Of a DNA stretch of 14,370 bases, positions 14,198 through 14,370 are shown piece by piece. The position numbers were made by a program, and so were the translations under genes. The DNA comes from Euryarchaeota archaeon UBA19 (lineage in GTDB: Archaea; Thermoplasmatota; Poseidoniia; Poseidoniales; Thalassarchaeaceae): positions 1 through 14,370 of the forward strand of contig DAPQ01000044.1 in the NCBI GenBank assembly GCA_002502175.1, written 5' to 3'. The notes beneath the pieces were generated by a model. It made no database searches and was not told the DNA's origin. It saw nothing but the letters and a program-made list of their open reading frames with translations. How positions within the stretch are numbered: the first letter of the stretch is position 1; every line of letters begins with the position of its first letter.

Positions 14198-14370
14198 ATG
14201 GTCAGAATAGAAGCGGTCTATGACGGCAATCTGAGATGCTCTGCAACACACATACCCTCAGGTCAAACCTTGGTCACTGATGCTCCAGTAGACAACATGG
14301 GAAAGGGTCAGTCCTTTTCCCCGACTGACCTTTTGGCTACATCTATGTTGAATTGCATGATGACGATTAT
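14198..14370 (+). CDS. OsmC/Ohr-family protein, N-terminal part (3' end outside window)
   Basis: An open frame from the ATG at 14198 runs off the end of the window, giving 57 full codons. The peptide begins MVRIEAVYDGNLRCSATH, then SGQTLVTDAPVDNMGKGQ, SFSPTDLLATSMLNCMMTI. The FSPTDLLATSMLNC block is the OsmC-family helix holding the first of the two reactive Cys residues that reduce organic hydroperoxides. The second Cys would lie beyond the window. GAGG at 14187-14190 is seven bases before the ATG. The gap to the pyrI stop is nine bases, so it is probably the third gene of the pyr operon transcript. Whether it is a true peroxidase or one of the many OsmC relatives of unknown role cannot be told from this fragment. 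Confidence 0.85.
   Translation, partial: MVRIEAVYDGNLRCSATHIPSGQTLVTDAPVDNMGKGQSFSPTDLLATSMLNCMMTI

Noticed and set aside
1..14370. CRISPR array, insertion sequence, integrase or phage remnant
   Set aside because: No regularly spaced repeats, no transposase or integrase motifs and no flanking long repeats were seen on either strand.

Overview
The window looks like a chromosomal segment of a planktonic euryarchaeon, most likely Marine Group II (Candidatus Poseidoniales) or a close relative. The evidence is an archaeal-style pyrB-pyrI pair with a class-typical zinc-finger PyrI, an ATP-NAD kinase of the COG3199 type, a carbamate kinase, a large secreted and membrane-anchored beta-sandwich protein, many short AT-rich TATA-like boxes about 25-29 bases before start codons, and a bacterial-type threonyl-tRNA synthetase. 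This assignment rests on gene content and is not a database result. Coding density is very high. No gap exceeds 300 bases, and no tRNA, rRNA, CRISPR array, insertion sequence or phage gene is visible.

Layout. Bases 1-279 are the 3' end of CTP synthase (pyrG), followed closely by a small membrane protein. Bases 566-2088 hold a cluster of short, poorly characterised membrane proteins on both strands, plus a fragment of a paralogue of one of them. Next come a Xi-class glutathione transferase (2123-3073), a convergent NAD kinase family gene (3081-4220), a divergent carbamate kinase (4274-5182) and a reverse-strand ferritin-like protein (5212-5634). The threonyl-tRNA synthetase gene (5857-7812) has a hairpin in its leader. 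On the reverse strand, 12678 down to 7815 holds three same-strand genes: an HddA-like sugar (heptose) kinase, a secreted surface protein that starts on the base after the kinase stop codon, and a six-TM protein with a long repetitive helical C-terminus. The right end is a forward operon, pyrB-pyrI followed by the start of an OsmC-family gene.

How the genes fit together. CTP synthase and both aspartate transcarbamoylase subunits belong to pyrimidine synthesis. Carbamate kinase handles carbamoyl phosphate, which is also the PyrB substrate, although no ornithine transcarbamoylase or deiminase is present. The glutathione transferase, ferritin-like protein and OsmC homologue suggest scattered redox-stress functions. 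The sugar kinase and surface protein are translationally adjacent, which suggests a cell-envelope link.

The points most worth a second look are the paralogue fragment near 1966-2085, the repeat-built coiled membrane protein, the ferritin-like protein lacking two expected metal ligands, the kinase/surface-protein junction, and two divergent intergenic regions in which one AT-rich box sits about equally far from two start positions. I see no convincing defence system or mobile element.
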